A DNA stretch of 64,000 nt from Mimachlamys varia. Its lineage: Eukaryota > Mollusca > Bivalvia > Pectinida > Pectinidae. Positions 33,101 through 43,700 of the stretch are shown piece by piece. How positions within the stretch are numbered: position 1 is the stretch's first letter; each line of letters opens with the position of its first letter. A program made the translations under genes and the position numbers. The stretch is taken from contig OX392542.1 in assembly GCA_947623455.1 (NCBI GenBank), positions 6,951,625 to 7,015,624 of the forward strand. The letters are read 5' to 3'. The notes beneath the pieces are model-generated. The model had not been told where the DNA came from. It did not search any database and saw only the letters and a list, made by a program, of their open reading frames with translations.

Positions 33101-35585
33101 ATAATAAAAAAAAAATGGTGTTATGTGACGTTCTGAAGACTAGTACGCTATGTACCTGTCGAGGAGCCGTCAAACACAAACAAACAAACACATCATCAGA
33201 CAAATGACCAGCAAAGAGTATGCACCCCAAAGGTGTACATTGTGTACGAGTTGGTAACGACAAATCGGTCATTTCGTCTACGCTGTTACGGGTATAATAT
33301 AACTTGATTCAGGAAATCGGAGACCATGCCACACAGAAAAACATGTAATTGACTGCATAACCCACAAGTGTTGGATAGAAGCGGCATATAAAAGAAGCAA
33401 TCTGGATACGCCGCAGTGGGTTGGTTCTAAATCGGTACGAAGGGGCATTCAGTTGACTAAGTCTTAAACAAGGCGTAGATGAATCGAGTCATTTCGGTAT
33501 AATAAATATATACTATTGAAGTAAAAAAAACAGTCATAAAAACAAACATACCTTAAGTTTATAAGCCATATGAACACCTGATGGTCCTGCGCCAACAATG
33601 GCTATCTTGTCTTCCAAAGACTTTGGACCTTGGATTTGTGAAGACTGCTTCGCTACTTTCAGGACATGGACTGAAAGAAACGTAGATGTTGATTAATACA
33701 TGTATTGTGCATTAAAGTCAGTGAATATTAATGAAACGTTGATAGTTTCTTTCTGAAAAATATCATCCCTTAGTGTAAATGGTTAAAATAAATCAGTTTA
33801 TCAAGATCGTTCCTATTGCTGTACTGTTCAGACAAAAAGAGCAAGATGTTTTTCCATGAATGAATATATAACATTACAAACTTAATAATGAGAATTATCT
33901 CCCCTTTAGGAATGTCATCTGAATACCACTGTACTTTTCGAAAAATGTTCATAAGCATAACATACACTAACAGTAAGATAAACGCCTGTTGTTTTTTATA
34001 TAGTTTATCGTCTTTATAACAAGACCCCATAATGAATCGGGAATACGTCATAGGTAATTGTTGAATATATTTTCCCAATAAGAAATAAATAAAGTAAATA
34101 AATAATTAGTATTAACGTTCAGGATGATGCATTACTTGGCAGGCTTGGTCGATGAAGTAGAAAACACCTATCAACATCTGGTCGTATTTTTTTCTGGTTA
34201 TTTATGTGAAGTGTGACATATGCTTACCTAGTAAGGGATCGTTACCTTGCGGCTTCGCCTGTCCTCTGCAATCCTTTAAAAGTCAATGTGACACAGTCTA
34301 TGAACATATATTAGCTGATGCCAGGGGTAATTTAAATAAAAATGAACCACATGTTTTGGTTGGAAATGAAGGTAAATAGGTTTTGATCACCTTTAAAATT
34401 TAGTAATAGATAAGTATGAATTAAACTGCATCATACAACTGTTTCTTCCTTTTTTGACTCGTCAGTGATGCTAGGGCCCAAACTAATGTACTGTAGAAAC
34501 AGAAGGGTCAGGTGCGTAACACCCCTTAAATTTCTGAGTTTAGAAAATGGATACAATTAGTACTGTATAATTTCAAATCCTTTACTTCGAAAATGTGTGT
34601 AATATGTACCGTGCAACTACTCAAATGAGATAAATGTGGCTAAAGAGGCTTCAGCAAACCTCAGGTATTAGACCCCACAAGCAGAGTCTGCCACCCCATC
34701 GTCTTACCCAAGTGAATCACAATCAATATAAATCCATTACTTCCGGTGGTTATGATAGGTCATATGTATTGAATTATACATTCTGTGCGAGGACACTGTA
34801 TTGTACGAAGGCTGAGCCCAAGGTCAAATGTTGGAAAGTAACTTGTAATAAAAAAAAGGAAAAAAAAGAGAAAAAAAAAATAACATTAAAAAGCAAACAC
34901 TTTCATTTATTTTCTTCTCGCTAGAGGTCCTACAAGGGATCTTTCTATCAAAAACTATAAACAGAACTAGCAAGACAAATCTTCATTATCATTTATCAAC
35001 TCAATATCTTTACATTGTTGATGTGTAAGGACGAAACAGCTGCATGGTGCAGTTCGTTTTAAGGCATAATTTATCAATAACAAAATCTAAAACTTGCAAC
35101 ATGTGTGTTAAATCATCTGTCTACCATTTACTGTCAGTTTTAATGCAATATCTTTAATAATTTTCTACTGCTGTTGGACAAACGACATCATAATTAATCA
35201 TCCTCAGTTGGCATATATATATATAAATATCAACAACAGCTGTTTCTCATTTTGATATCAACTTGTAAGACTTGACTACGCCATTATTTACTCAGTGTAT
35301 TATACAATATATTTTGTGCAGTTTCCATGTTTCAAATAATTATAATATGTGAATATAAAGGGTAGAACATTAATATGATACTTTGATATTTTCACATATT
35401 TTGCTGTCAAGAAATTATTCTTACTTGTAGTGTTTCAACATGACTCGAAAATTGTTTAACATTAATGATAAAAACAATTACTATAATTATTATTACACCA
35501 GTGAAATTAAATGTTACACAAAAGGTTTCTTATTTACCTGTAAGACAGTAAGTAACAGCAGTGCTACTTTCCATATCCCCATCAT
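30128..35585 (-). CDS. Secreted FAD-dependent oxidoreductase A (5 exons)
   Basis: Exons: 35538-35585, 34228-34273, 33552-33670, 32855-33071, 30128-31266; intron phases 0,1,0,1; 522 residues. Exon 1 encodes a signal peptide (MMGIWKVALLLLTVLQ). Residues ~52-63 form the Rossmann dinucleotide-binding motif (DKIAIVGAGPSG), followed by VVVLEKSGDVGGKSRT and the RGVPHEMGTCY loop. The C-terminus has the flavin-contacting motif IWYIGSSVSFES. This is the flavin amine oxidase/phytoene desaturase fold; substrate is unknown, though the VPHEMGT-type sequence is reminiscent of polyenoic fatty acid isomerase-like proteins. No C-terminal membrane anchor is present. Sequons NMT and NYS are shared in position with paralogue B, supporting secretion. 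The donor of exon 4 abuts a minisatellite derived from that exon end, and introns 1 and 4 contain hammerhead repeats in sense orientation. Confidence 0.85.
31623..31666 (-). ncRNA. Hammerhead ribozyme copy 3 (stem III weakened)
   Basis: The minus strand has GCATCA, CTGAAGA, GTCC/GGAC, GAA and TGATGC, all intact. The stem III strand is AAAGCTGT rather than ACAGCTGT, so the second of its two base pairs is lost. Activity is uncertain. Confidence 0.8.
32002..32045 (-). ncRNA. Hammerhead ribozyme copy 4 (all core residues intact)
   Basis: Minus strand, 5' to 3': stem I GCATTA, box 1 CTGAAGA, stem II GTCC with loop TAGGA and GGAC, box 2 GAA, minimal stem III AC-AGCT-GT, cleavage nucleotide A, then stem I TGATGC (one U-G wobble). 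This is a type I hammerhead with 2-bp stem III and a GUA cleavage triplet, expected cut between 32008 and 32007. It is transcribed as part of intron 4 of oxidoreductase A. Confidence 0.85.
32170..32872. repeat. C-rich ~65-bp minisatellite including copies of the exon 4 splice donor
   Basis: About ten irregular units contain caccctacaat, gctacgatttatgttcctac, tcacctttacccc and ggtatccaccca. The rightmost unit is the real end of exon 4 of oxidoreductase A with its donor. On the minus strand units read GGGTGGATAC, then GGGTAAAG|GTGAGTAGG. Poly-C runs up to about 20 have expanded inside several units (32203-32220, 32549-32570, 32780-32793). Overlapping Pro-rich frames are artefacts. Confidence 0.9.
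34385..34700 (-). mobile_element. Hammerhead repeat unit in oxidoreductase A intron 1 (diverged)
   Basis: The phrases atttagtaatagata, gtgatgctaggg and gaagggtcaggtgcgtaa match the family. The unit is more diverged than the others and carries small deletions. It is in sense orientation relative to the host gene. Confidence 0.75.
34428..34471 (-). ncRNA. Hammerhead ribozyme copy 5 (stem II degraded)
   Basis: Box 1 reads CTGACGA, which is still allowed because position 7 is free. GAA, stem III ACAGTTGT and stem I GCATCA/TGATGC are present, with stem III closing AC/GT intact. Stem II has decayed to GTC...GGA with an A-rich loop, so folding is doubtful. Confidence 0.65.
35022..35080 (+). repeat. 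Small hammerhead repeat remnant
   Basis: aaggacgaaacagctgcatg, followed by gtgcagttcg, matches the 3' half of the ribozyme and adjoining unit sequence. Box 1 and half of stem II are missing. Confidence 0.5.
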
Positions 35586-35613
35586 AGTGGCTGATGTCAG
35601 GGCAGACGATTGG

Positions 35614-35621
35614 GATTAAAT
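35614..35621 (-). promoter_or_regulatory. Possible TATA-like element of oxidoreductase A
   Basis: The minus strand reads TATTTAAT about 30 bases upstream of the ATG at 35585. It is weaker than the TATA box of paralogue B but at a comparable place. Confidence 0.35.
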
Positions 35622-35744
35622 AGGATCTATTGTTTAGCCGGATGTGTTTGTATGGAAGCACATATCGGGACATTCTAAATAATATAATCCATCAGACCTA
35701 CGTTGTTGTTTCATGAATGAATGCCTATCGTTAAATGCTCACCT

Positions 35745-35872
35745 TTTGGCCTCTAGCATCATTGAAGAGTCCTAGGAGGACGAAACAACTGTATGGTGCT
35801 GTTTAATTCATGTTTCGGCATACTGTATCTATTACTAGATTTAAAATGTGCAGCATATATGTGTGTAAATAA
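35745..35872 (+). mobile_element. Partial hammerhead repeat upstream of oxidoreductase A
   Basis: The plus strand carries cctctagcatcattgaagag and continues to gtgcagcatatatgtgtg. Only about 130 bp of the unit remain. It lies about 160 bp above the start codon of oxidoreductase A and in the opposite direction. Confidence 0.75.
35756..35799 (+). ncRNA. Hammerhead ribozyme copy 6 (core mutated)
   Basis: GCATCA, stem II GTCC/GGAC, GAA and ACAACTGT are present, but box 1 reads TTGAAGA, replacing the invariant C3. Stem I pairs with TGGTGC through a wobble. Expected inactive. Confidence 0.7.
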
Positions 35873-36239
35873 AATAATATCGTTAGTATTGCCCTTAAAA
35901 TCATATTAAGAAAATTAGCGAGACGATACATGTAACTAAAACAATCTAAAAGGAAGTAAACTGAGGACGCTGATATAAGTTGAATGTACTAAATGGTGGC
36001 AAATGCGAAGAGGGAGAATTTTATTGTAACTCAGGATTTCCTACATAATTTGTAACATCGAGGAATTTCAAACTTCATTAAGTACGTCTTCCAATCGCGC
36101 CATTCTTCATTTTTCGATTTCAACACAATTTGTGGATTTAAAAAGTAATGCTTTGGCTTTTTATGTTTAGATGTAACTATTTATTTGATTGTGGTCCGTG
36201 GTAGAGACACTTTGTTTTATCATAGTTATAGCACCGCCT

Positions 36240-36600
36240 TCATTCAAAGAATCTGTGGTTAATAAACAAACATATTTTGGATTCGTCCCACTTCTGGCTA
36301 GCGTGGTTTTGGTTTTCATGCGAGGCTGCATTTGTCAAGGAGCTTATCAGGACGAGTAACACACACATTTCCATATCGTTCAAGTTCACTGTCAGGTTTA
36401 TGTGATGTCTATAAACAACAAGTTTGCTGACCACGTAGATCGTATACTGTCTGCATTTCGGAGTTTGAAACCAAGGACGCATGCTTTCATTTGCTTACCT
36501 CGATCTTTACTTAAACTATGAACAACATGGGCGGCTATATGATAAAGGTGACGATTTCGATTTTTCGTGAACGTTCCTTTTATTGATACTGAGAAAGGTG
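36240..36600 (+). pseudogene. Reverse-transcriptase element fragment
   Basis: Plus-strand translation recovers, with interruptions, CEAAFVKELIR, ISFKFTV-RFM, FADHVDRI and later RLYDKGDDFDF followed by NVPFIDT. These align with the YIDD-region copy at 28240-28540 (YEAEFVEGLIR, SFNFTFRYIDD, FADLVDRI). The YIDD box itself is destroyed here. Confidence 0.7.
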
Positions 36601-36740
36601 TAGGCTTGCAATATGCTTACGTTTGTTCATTACTATACATGTTTTATATCTTATTGGTTATATTATTTGCAGATCGAGTCATAATGTTGTTTTGATGTAA
36701 AATGCAATAACATTGGACCTAATTGAATGGATTATTAACG
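36600..36740. repeat. Dispersed repeat shared with 50705-50850
   Basis: Both places contain taggcttgcaatatgct, ttatttgcag and tgtaaaatgcaataa in the same order and orientation. The class is unknown. Confidence 0.75.
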
Positions 36741-37850
36741 GCCTACTCCTCCCATCTATGATGTTTACACGTCGCAGTTGATATTGACTGGTGTTGCTAA
36801 AGGATAAAAAAAACAAGACATTTAAATTTGATTGTGGTGTAAACGCCGTTCGAAGGTATTTAGGGAGTATGAATTGCCGTTTAATTTGTCACCTTTTTTA
36901 AAAATGTAAATAAAAAATCAAATATTTGTTTTTCCAACCCTTGTAACAAAATGAGACACTGAGTCTGCGTACCTCAATCTACAGTAATACACATTGTACT
37001 TTTACGTTGACTCTCACGCGTTACCATAGATGTCTTAAATAATAAACAATTAATTGCAAGACTAGATGTGATCCAACAATTGTATGACTGGTCAACTAGA
37101 CCAAGAAATGTACCGTCATCTATCACTCTTCACAGTGGGAGGACAAGCATGCGTGACATCAACATTTGTTAAAGGGATAAAGCTAATTATCCGTGACGTC
37201 ACAGTAGTAGGTAAACATGTTTATACTCTACAACTGTCGTGAAGAAATAACTTGTACTGCAGTAGGAAACGATTGGTATTTAGTCAATCCTTTTCAAAAT
37301 ATGTTTTTATGACATCACAGAAGCAGGGCGTGCGTGTTTTCAAATACACAATGTTAGCCTTGTATGCCTAGCAGAAAGGTTTATGAACATTTGAACGAAT
37401 GAGGTGGGTAAAATGTTTTGTTAGTTTATGTCAAATTTGCTTCATATCAATAAGACATTGAAGTAATTATTTGTCTCTTCGCTCCTGATGTAGTTTAAAC
37501 GTTTGTGTTCCGCTTATGTGTAAACAGTACCACAATATTGCTGTGCAACTGTTGCAGATGCACTTGCAATACTTCAGGTTAAAAACGGTACCAGGGAAAT
37601 ATCATATTATGCATGTTTCAGCTATTTTCTGAATTATTTATGTCATGCCTGTGATGTCACAGTAATTGGACAACTACGTTTTTGATATGGTAATGCATAT
37701 CATATATACATGTAGTTATACATTATGTCGTAAATAACACATACGCGACGTCACAATGGCGGTACAAAATGTATCTAGTATCAGAGAAACAAAATGTCCG
37801 TGTATATAATATATATGGTATACATTATGAATTACTTATATAGAGGATAT
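36741..37850. repeat. Degenerate repeat with palindromic TGACGTCAC-like cores
   Basis: Cores at about 37191 (gtgacgtcacagtagtagg), 37310 (atgacatcacagaagcagg), 37654 (gtgatgtcacagtaattgg) and 37746 (gcgacgtcacaatggcgg) share the flanking pattern acagtaGtagg-aaaca. The units are unevenly spaced and strongly diverged. The cores resemble CREB/ATF sites. Confidence 0.5.
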
Positions 37851-37859
37851 CTAACAGTG

Positions 37860-38260
37860 TCTTCAGTAATACCAACTATATTTCAAGAGTGGGGCTAATA
37901 TTGTAATATTTTGTACGAGTGCGCAGCACGAGTGAAAAATATCAAAATATTAACCACACGAGTGAAATATGTTTGGTATTGCTGAAGATACTGTTAGATA
38001 TTCTGTTTATAACATTTTTATATGAAAATCTACAGTGGCAGTTTCTGATTTTCCCAAACGTCATTTGTAAGCACCGTTCTGATCTGATAAGCACCGTCAA
38101 ATCATAAAAAGTGATATTTCTCACTAGTGAAAAATATCACATTTATAGAATGAAAATGTTTCGATATTTCACTGGTAAAAATGTAATAAATACCTTTAAC
38201 AACACTTCTGTGGCGTCAGTGGCTGAACAGCTATGTTTGGTATCAGAAAAGTAATATGTG
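37860..38260. repeat. Dispersed repeat with inverted segments (cagcacgagtg family)
   Basis: gcgcagcacgagtg, ccacacgagtgaaat and tactgttagatattctgttt repeat the 11215-11375 copy. Inside, gtgatatttctcactagtg and gtgaaaaatatcac form a local hairpin at 38110-38142. gatatttcactggtaaaaatg is shared with 21290-21320. Confidence 0.7.
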
Positions 38261-39635
38261 TATATGTATATATTGATGACTCTCATCCTTTTGGTATACA
38301 GGTATGTTTGGTATGAGAGATAGAAACACACACACATATATATATGGAGTTGGCGCAGGAGAAGCAGCCGCGGGTATTTCTAGCCTGATCAGGTAACGAG
38401 ACGGAGTCTAAACTTGGCCATTTGTGCTTGTATTTTATTTGTATATTGTAAATCATAACAATGAGAAAGTGATATGGTCTGTTTAAAACTGCTATCTTGA
38501 TCCTCTGAGGTTGTGTATAGGTTAAGTTGAACTCTTGCAGATTTATCAAAACAAATGTGACACGCGGTTTTTGTGTGCAGTAACGAGTTAATACTAAACT
38601 TATACGAGTTGCCCCCCTTTATTAAAGCATCGTCACAGAATCCGATTCAAGCAGATGACAGGAAATGATGACTCACAAAACTGTCCAATTTAAATCAAAA
38701 TTTCACAAAATACTATCTCGAAATCGCATGAACTTAGGGTTCATTTCCATAGAACGTAAAACAACAATTCAATATATATATGCTTTCGTACTTAAATGTG
38801 GAAATAAATTATTTGTTTTGATTTCCTTCCAGTTAATAGAACTATATTCACACCGCCAGGTTTCCGGGAGCGAAGGAGTTTTCAGGTACAGCACTGTGTG
38901 CCCAATTCTTGATAAACATACACATTAGAATCAAGTACAGCTGGTCCATGTTTTATTTTAATGATATATTCAGTTTAATATAACAAACATATCAATGATA
39001 ATAATAATATAACGTAAACATTATACATTATAAATATAGATAATTATTGGAATTCTTTTTCTTACAGTAATCATAATAAAAGTTATCAATAATTAGCTCA
39101 TCTAAATATCTGTAAAATGGAAACTGGATTTGTTAATAAATAAATTGTTTACATAGATACAACCAATTAGTTATATTATACACAGGTATAATTTAATGAC
39201 GTCAGTGGCTTAGTGAAATATGGTACACGGACACTTATACGGATATATGCGAAAATAATGTCTTTTCTCAGTCTTTGGAGGCGCAATTTGCCTTTGGAAT
39301 CGGTGTTTTCGACTTTATTTTTGGTATGCATTAAAATAAACAACACATACAAGTTATTGATCATGTCTAGCTTTGAAAATGAAAATAAATTCTTCACATA
39401 TTAAGTATAACAAAATACACAACAATACAAATCCATACATTAAGTATAAACAAAATTATTAACATTAACACATGAAGTAAACAGAACGTAAAAAGAATTA
39501 ATATATTGTAAAATCATAATACAAAACAAAGTATGAAATAATATCAAATGTAACAGTATCATACCACTTTAATTATGACTTCGACAACATATGCTAACTC
39601 AAATCCGAACACCACTAGGTGAACCATCTTGCCAT
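38261..39635. other. Intergenic, no supported gene
   Basis: AT-rich sequence between the two oxidoreductases. The short open frames have no domain. No tandem repeat is visible. Confidence 0.45.
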
Positions 39636-39639
39636 TAAT

Positions 39640-39960
39640 GGAGCCTCCATAGCCATAGTTAATCTAATTTGATTTGCGTGGTACATAATATACACATTTT
39701 CGTAGAACACGATTTGAAATTATACAGAACTAGTTTAATTTTACTTCTTAATTCGTAAAGCAAAATGGTTTAATGCACCTGAACCTTCTGCTTCTACATT
39801 AGTTTAGAAATTTTGGATTCCCACCTTTTTGCCCATATCATCACTGAAGAGGACAAAACAGCTGTATGGTGTAGTTTTATTCATTTTTTCGGCATACTGT
39901 ATCTATTACCAAATTAAAAGGTGCAGCATATATGTATGTTACGTCATCCTTACTACATTA
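39640..39960 (+). mobile_element. Hammerhead repeat unit, intergenic
   Basis: The plus strand matches the family from ggagcctccatagcc to gtgcagcatatatgtatg. It is nearly full length but its ribozyme is deleted in the middle. It lies between the two oxidoreductase genes, opposite to their direction. Confidence 0.8.
39835..39873 (+). ncRNA. Hammerhead ribozyme copy 7 (stem II deleted)
   Basis: CTGAAGAG is followed directly by GACAAAACAGCTGTA. About ten bases forming one strand and the loop of stem II are missing, and the GAA box reads AAA. Inactive. Confidence 0.65.
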
Positions 39961-40014
39961 CTAAGCACATCGTAATGAATCTTCAGCCATAGAACAGCAA
40001 GTCTACATCAGCAA

Positions 40015-40330
40015 TGCGAGACATAGGAGAGAGTGTAAAAATAAATAAGAGAATACCGAAGCGTTAACATAATCATAATCCAAACTCAAAATCGATTAAA
40101 CCAGGGGCAAAATTTGAACAAAGGAAAGATTCAGATGGAGACCCTTGCAAAAGTACAAGAGAATAAGACCAGGTGTTCCGAAGAGTAAGCGTCTTCTGCT
40201 TCATCGACGACACCCGCCATGTAAATCTTTGTCACATCCAAGTAAACATCAAGTTCTCAAAATGAGAACCGAGTATCATTGTCAATCACAACAAGTAATG
40301 AGCATACTAAAAATCAGTCAGTTTTGCCCA
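40015..40330 (-). mobile_element. Retroelement 3' tail fragment
   Basis: gagaataccgaagcgttaac, agcgtcttctgcttcatcga and cgccatgtaaatcttt are shared with the copies at 10930-11205 and 27700-27900. No coding part is left. The stretch up to the poly(A) signal of oxidoreductase B shows nothing else. Confidence 0.8.
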
Positions 40331-40684
40331 CTTGTATACGCACAACCACATTATAAACAGCAACAACTCGAAAGTGCTGGAAAATCAATGTCTCCACATC
40401 GACAAGGAGATAATGTGATTTGATGGTCAGAGGTGAAGGTGAGTCATGTTTTTGACCCAATTTAAAACATGTGACCTTTCCACCCGACATCCAACAGCAT
40501 TACAGAGCAAAAGGGTAACATTTCGCTATATGAATGTTACCCGATCTGGTCACTGAGACTAAGTGAGTTGTTTTCGTCGGTCTCTACACTATTTGCTTTG
40601 CACAGGAAACAGAAATTCTCGGAATATTGAATAATTATGTTTTCTATTCCTCTGTTTGTGTACTAATCATGCTTACTTTGTATT

Positions 40685-40690
40685 TTTATT
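40685..40690 (-). terminator. Poly(A) signal of oxidoreductase B
   Basis: The minus strand has AATAAA about 100 bases past the stop codon at 40790-40792. Confidence 0.6.
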
Positions 40691-40789
40691 ATTAAATTGA
40701 TGGATAGTATTTCGTTTTCAGTCATATTCCTTCCTTTGGAAAATTGATAGAATTTCAATACAGTACTATAAATGGGAAATCACGAATCT

Positions 40790-43700
40790 TTATATTCCGT
40801 CACCACAAGAAGATTGTCTGAGTAGCAAGTTATTGTACTCGACTACACTCTTAACGGACTCAAAACTCACAGAGGATCCAATATACCATATATCATGTTT
40901 CCCCTGTTTTTCAAATATATCCCATAATATCCCTGATGCCATATCCGAGACAGAATATCTTGGAAAGTAACTCCACTTCATTCTAGACTTTATTTTCAAT
41001 TTGGTTGATTGTTCTACTTTATAGATATGGTCCTTTAATTTTTCTCCGAGCGTTTTCGGAGTCGGTTTTTGTTTTGAAAACTGATAATAGACAGATGACT
41101 GTACGTATTCTCCATCAGGACCATCGGGAAACACCCTGTTAGTATAGTTATCTCCCATTATGTAATTAAGAGAGGAATATGAATCTCTATGTACCCACAC
41201 AGAGTTATCCTCCTTCTTGTTCATGTTAAACGCGTAGTAATCTTGGGGAGACCTACCCCTGTTTACTCCATAGTCAGTATCCGCCAATGTTGTCGTGTAG
41301 TAATATTTGAATGTCCTTTTAAAAAGTTCCCGCACATCAGGATCAAATTTGATAACATTCGACATAAACCTCATCGTCGGACTTGTTATAATGAAATCAA
41401 AAAAATCTGTATGGGGTTTATCGCAATCGTCATAAAATGATACACTAAATCCTTTTTTCAGAGTAACCACCTTCTTCACTCTACTTGATAGTTTGACATT
41501 TATGTTAGTCTGTCTTACTATTTCCTCCCACAAAAACTGAAATCCTTTGCTTAGAATTTTCACTACACTCTTTACTTCCGGTAATGGCGGTGTTACGATT
41601 TCCTCAAGGAAACTTGGTGTCATCCACATCATTCCATAAAGGGTGGATATTTCATCCATGTGACCATATCCTTGTGCGGTCATGGCACTCATAAACATCC
41701 CTTTAAGTGGTTCTATATCATGGACCTTGAGAAAGTCAAGAAAGGTCATGTTGACCCTTGACAGTGTAGCGTCACAGGGACGTGGCATCAGTTCCCCCTG
41801 ATAGACCCCGAACATCTCGTTGTGGAGTGCTACATATTTACGGACTGCTTGCTTTAGAATGCCAGCTGCTACAGTCGTGTTGGTAATATCTGGACGAAGC
41901 CCCATCAGGACACGGATGCTGTTTTCTAAACTCGATATGGGTACTGCAAAACAAAAGTTCATAATATAGCAAATATTATAAGTACTGATAAAATGAATAG
42001 TTCTTGCTGACTTTTAATAATTTCAATTCAACAATAAACAAAACGACTTTAGGTTTGATTATTACGGAAGCCTGTTCCATTGTTGAATATATTTTATCTG
42101 ACGGCCGCCAATTAATTATCTGACGACCGCCAATTAATTATAGCTGACGGCCGCCAATTAATTATCTGACGGCCGCCAATTAATTATAGCTGACGGCCGC
42201 CAATTAATTAAAGCTGACGGCCGCCAATTAATTATCTGACGACCGCCAATTAATTATAGCTGACCTGACAGCCGCCAATTAATTATAGCTGACGGCCGCC
42301 AATTAATTATCTGACGACCGCCAATTAACTATAGCTGACGGCCGCCAATTAATAAAACTGACGGCCGCCAATTAATTATAGCTGACGGCCGCCAATTAAT
42401 TATCTTACGGCAGCTTATTAATTATCTGACGGTCGCCAATTAATTATCTGACGGCCGCCAATTAATTATAGCTGACGGCCGCCAATTAATTATCTGATGG
42501 CCGCCAATTAATTATCTTACGGCCGCCAATTAAATATCTGACTGCGGCCAATTAATTATCTGACGGCCGCCAATTAAAAATCTGACAGCCGCCAATTAAC
42601 TATCTGGCGGCCGCAAATTAACTTTCGTCTGTGTACTATAAACCGAATAGCGTTAATGTCCTGTCAAATGTAACGGTGGTTTCAAAACGACGTGAATGTT
42701 AAGAAAAAACTTTTATCTAACGACTTTGGGATTAATTTGTGACAATATTCATGCTTAAAAGCGTAAACCAAAACTTAAATAACGTTTAGCTTTGATCAAG
42801 CTCCATCATACCTGATCAATTAGTATATATCTTACTATGATAACCTTCAAAATTTAATCTCAGATGTAAAATTTAATGTAGTTATATGTTTCTCCCGCAA
42901 TAAAAAGTACAATATTTAATTGTATAAAACTTCATGTGTATTATGCAGATATGTGTTCGAATAGAAACTGCAATGCCTTGAATTGCCCCTATCACATGTT
43001 TATATAGGTAACCAACATATAAAGTCCAATTTGCATGGTACACCATACATATGCAATGTTTCATTCAAAAGCATCGTTAATGATACGTTGCAAATATATG
43101 TTGTATTCGTCCCGAGACTATTGATACTGGTGTTTACTTAATTTTGCCATGTAAAAGTAAGGGAAGGTGTTGGTAATTTTTTTCGAATTTCCATAGTCCT
43201 GTACCTTGTATCCTTATTATAAAATTACTATGAAAGTTAAGGCAATAAACCTGACACATGAAGCGGAGTCTTAAACCAATTTTGTAGGTGAGTGTTTGGG
43301 TGGGGGTAATCTTGAATGGAAATGTTTCCTGCTGAATATGTTTTGTTACACCGGTCACGTGTCCGTGTCAACGTTCCGGGGGTAATCGCGTCTAAAACGT
43401 GATGTACCTGTCTCTATTGACGCATTAGGCATGTCAACGTGAGAATGTTGTTAGGTTGGTTTTGCACATGATTATGTAATACCATTGCGGAAAAACTGAA
43501 CTCGAATTACGTAACAGTAAGGTATGTACTAGGGCCGTGGTTATCACGTTTATATTTCATTGTCAAATGTATGTACTAGAATAACCTCGTGTTTCCCCTG
43601 AAGTAGGAGAGAGATATATAATATACATTTCCTTTCTGAGATTCTGAACGAAATAAATTATATTTGGAAATACTTCCATATTTTGCCACTCATATAATAT

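Noticed and set aside
41189..41440. 83-residue plus-strand frame
   Set aside because: Antisense shadow of exon 5 of oxidoreductase B.
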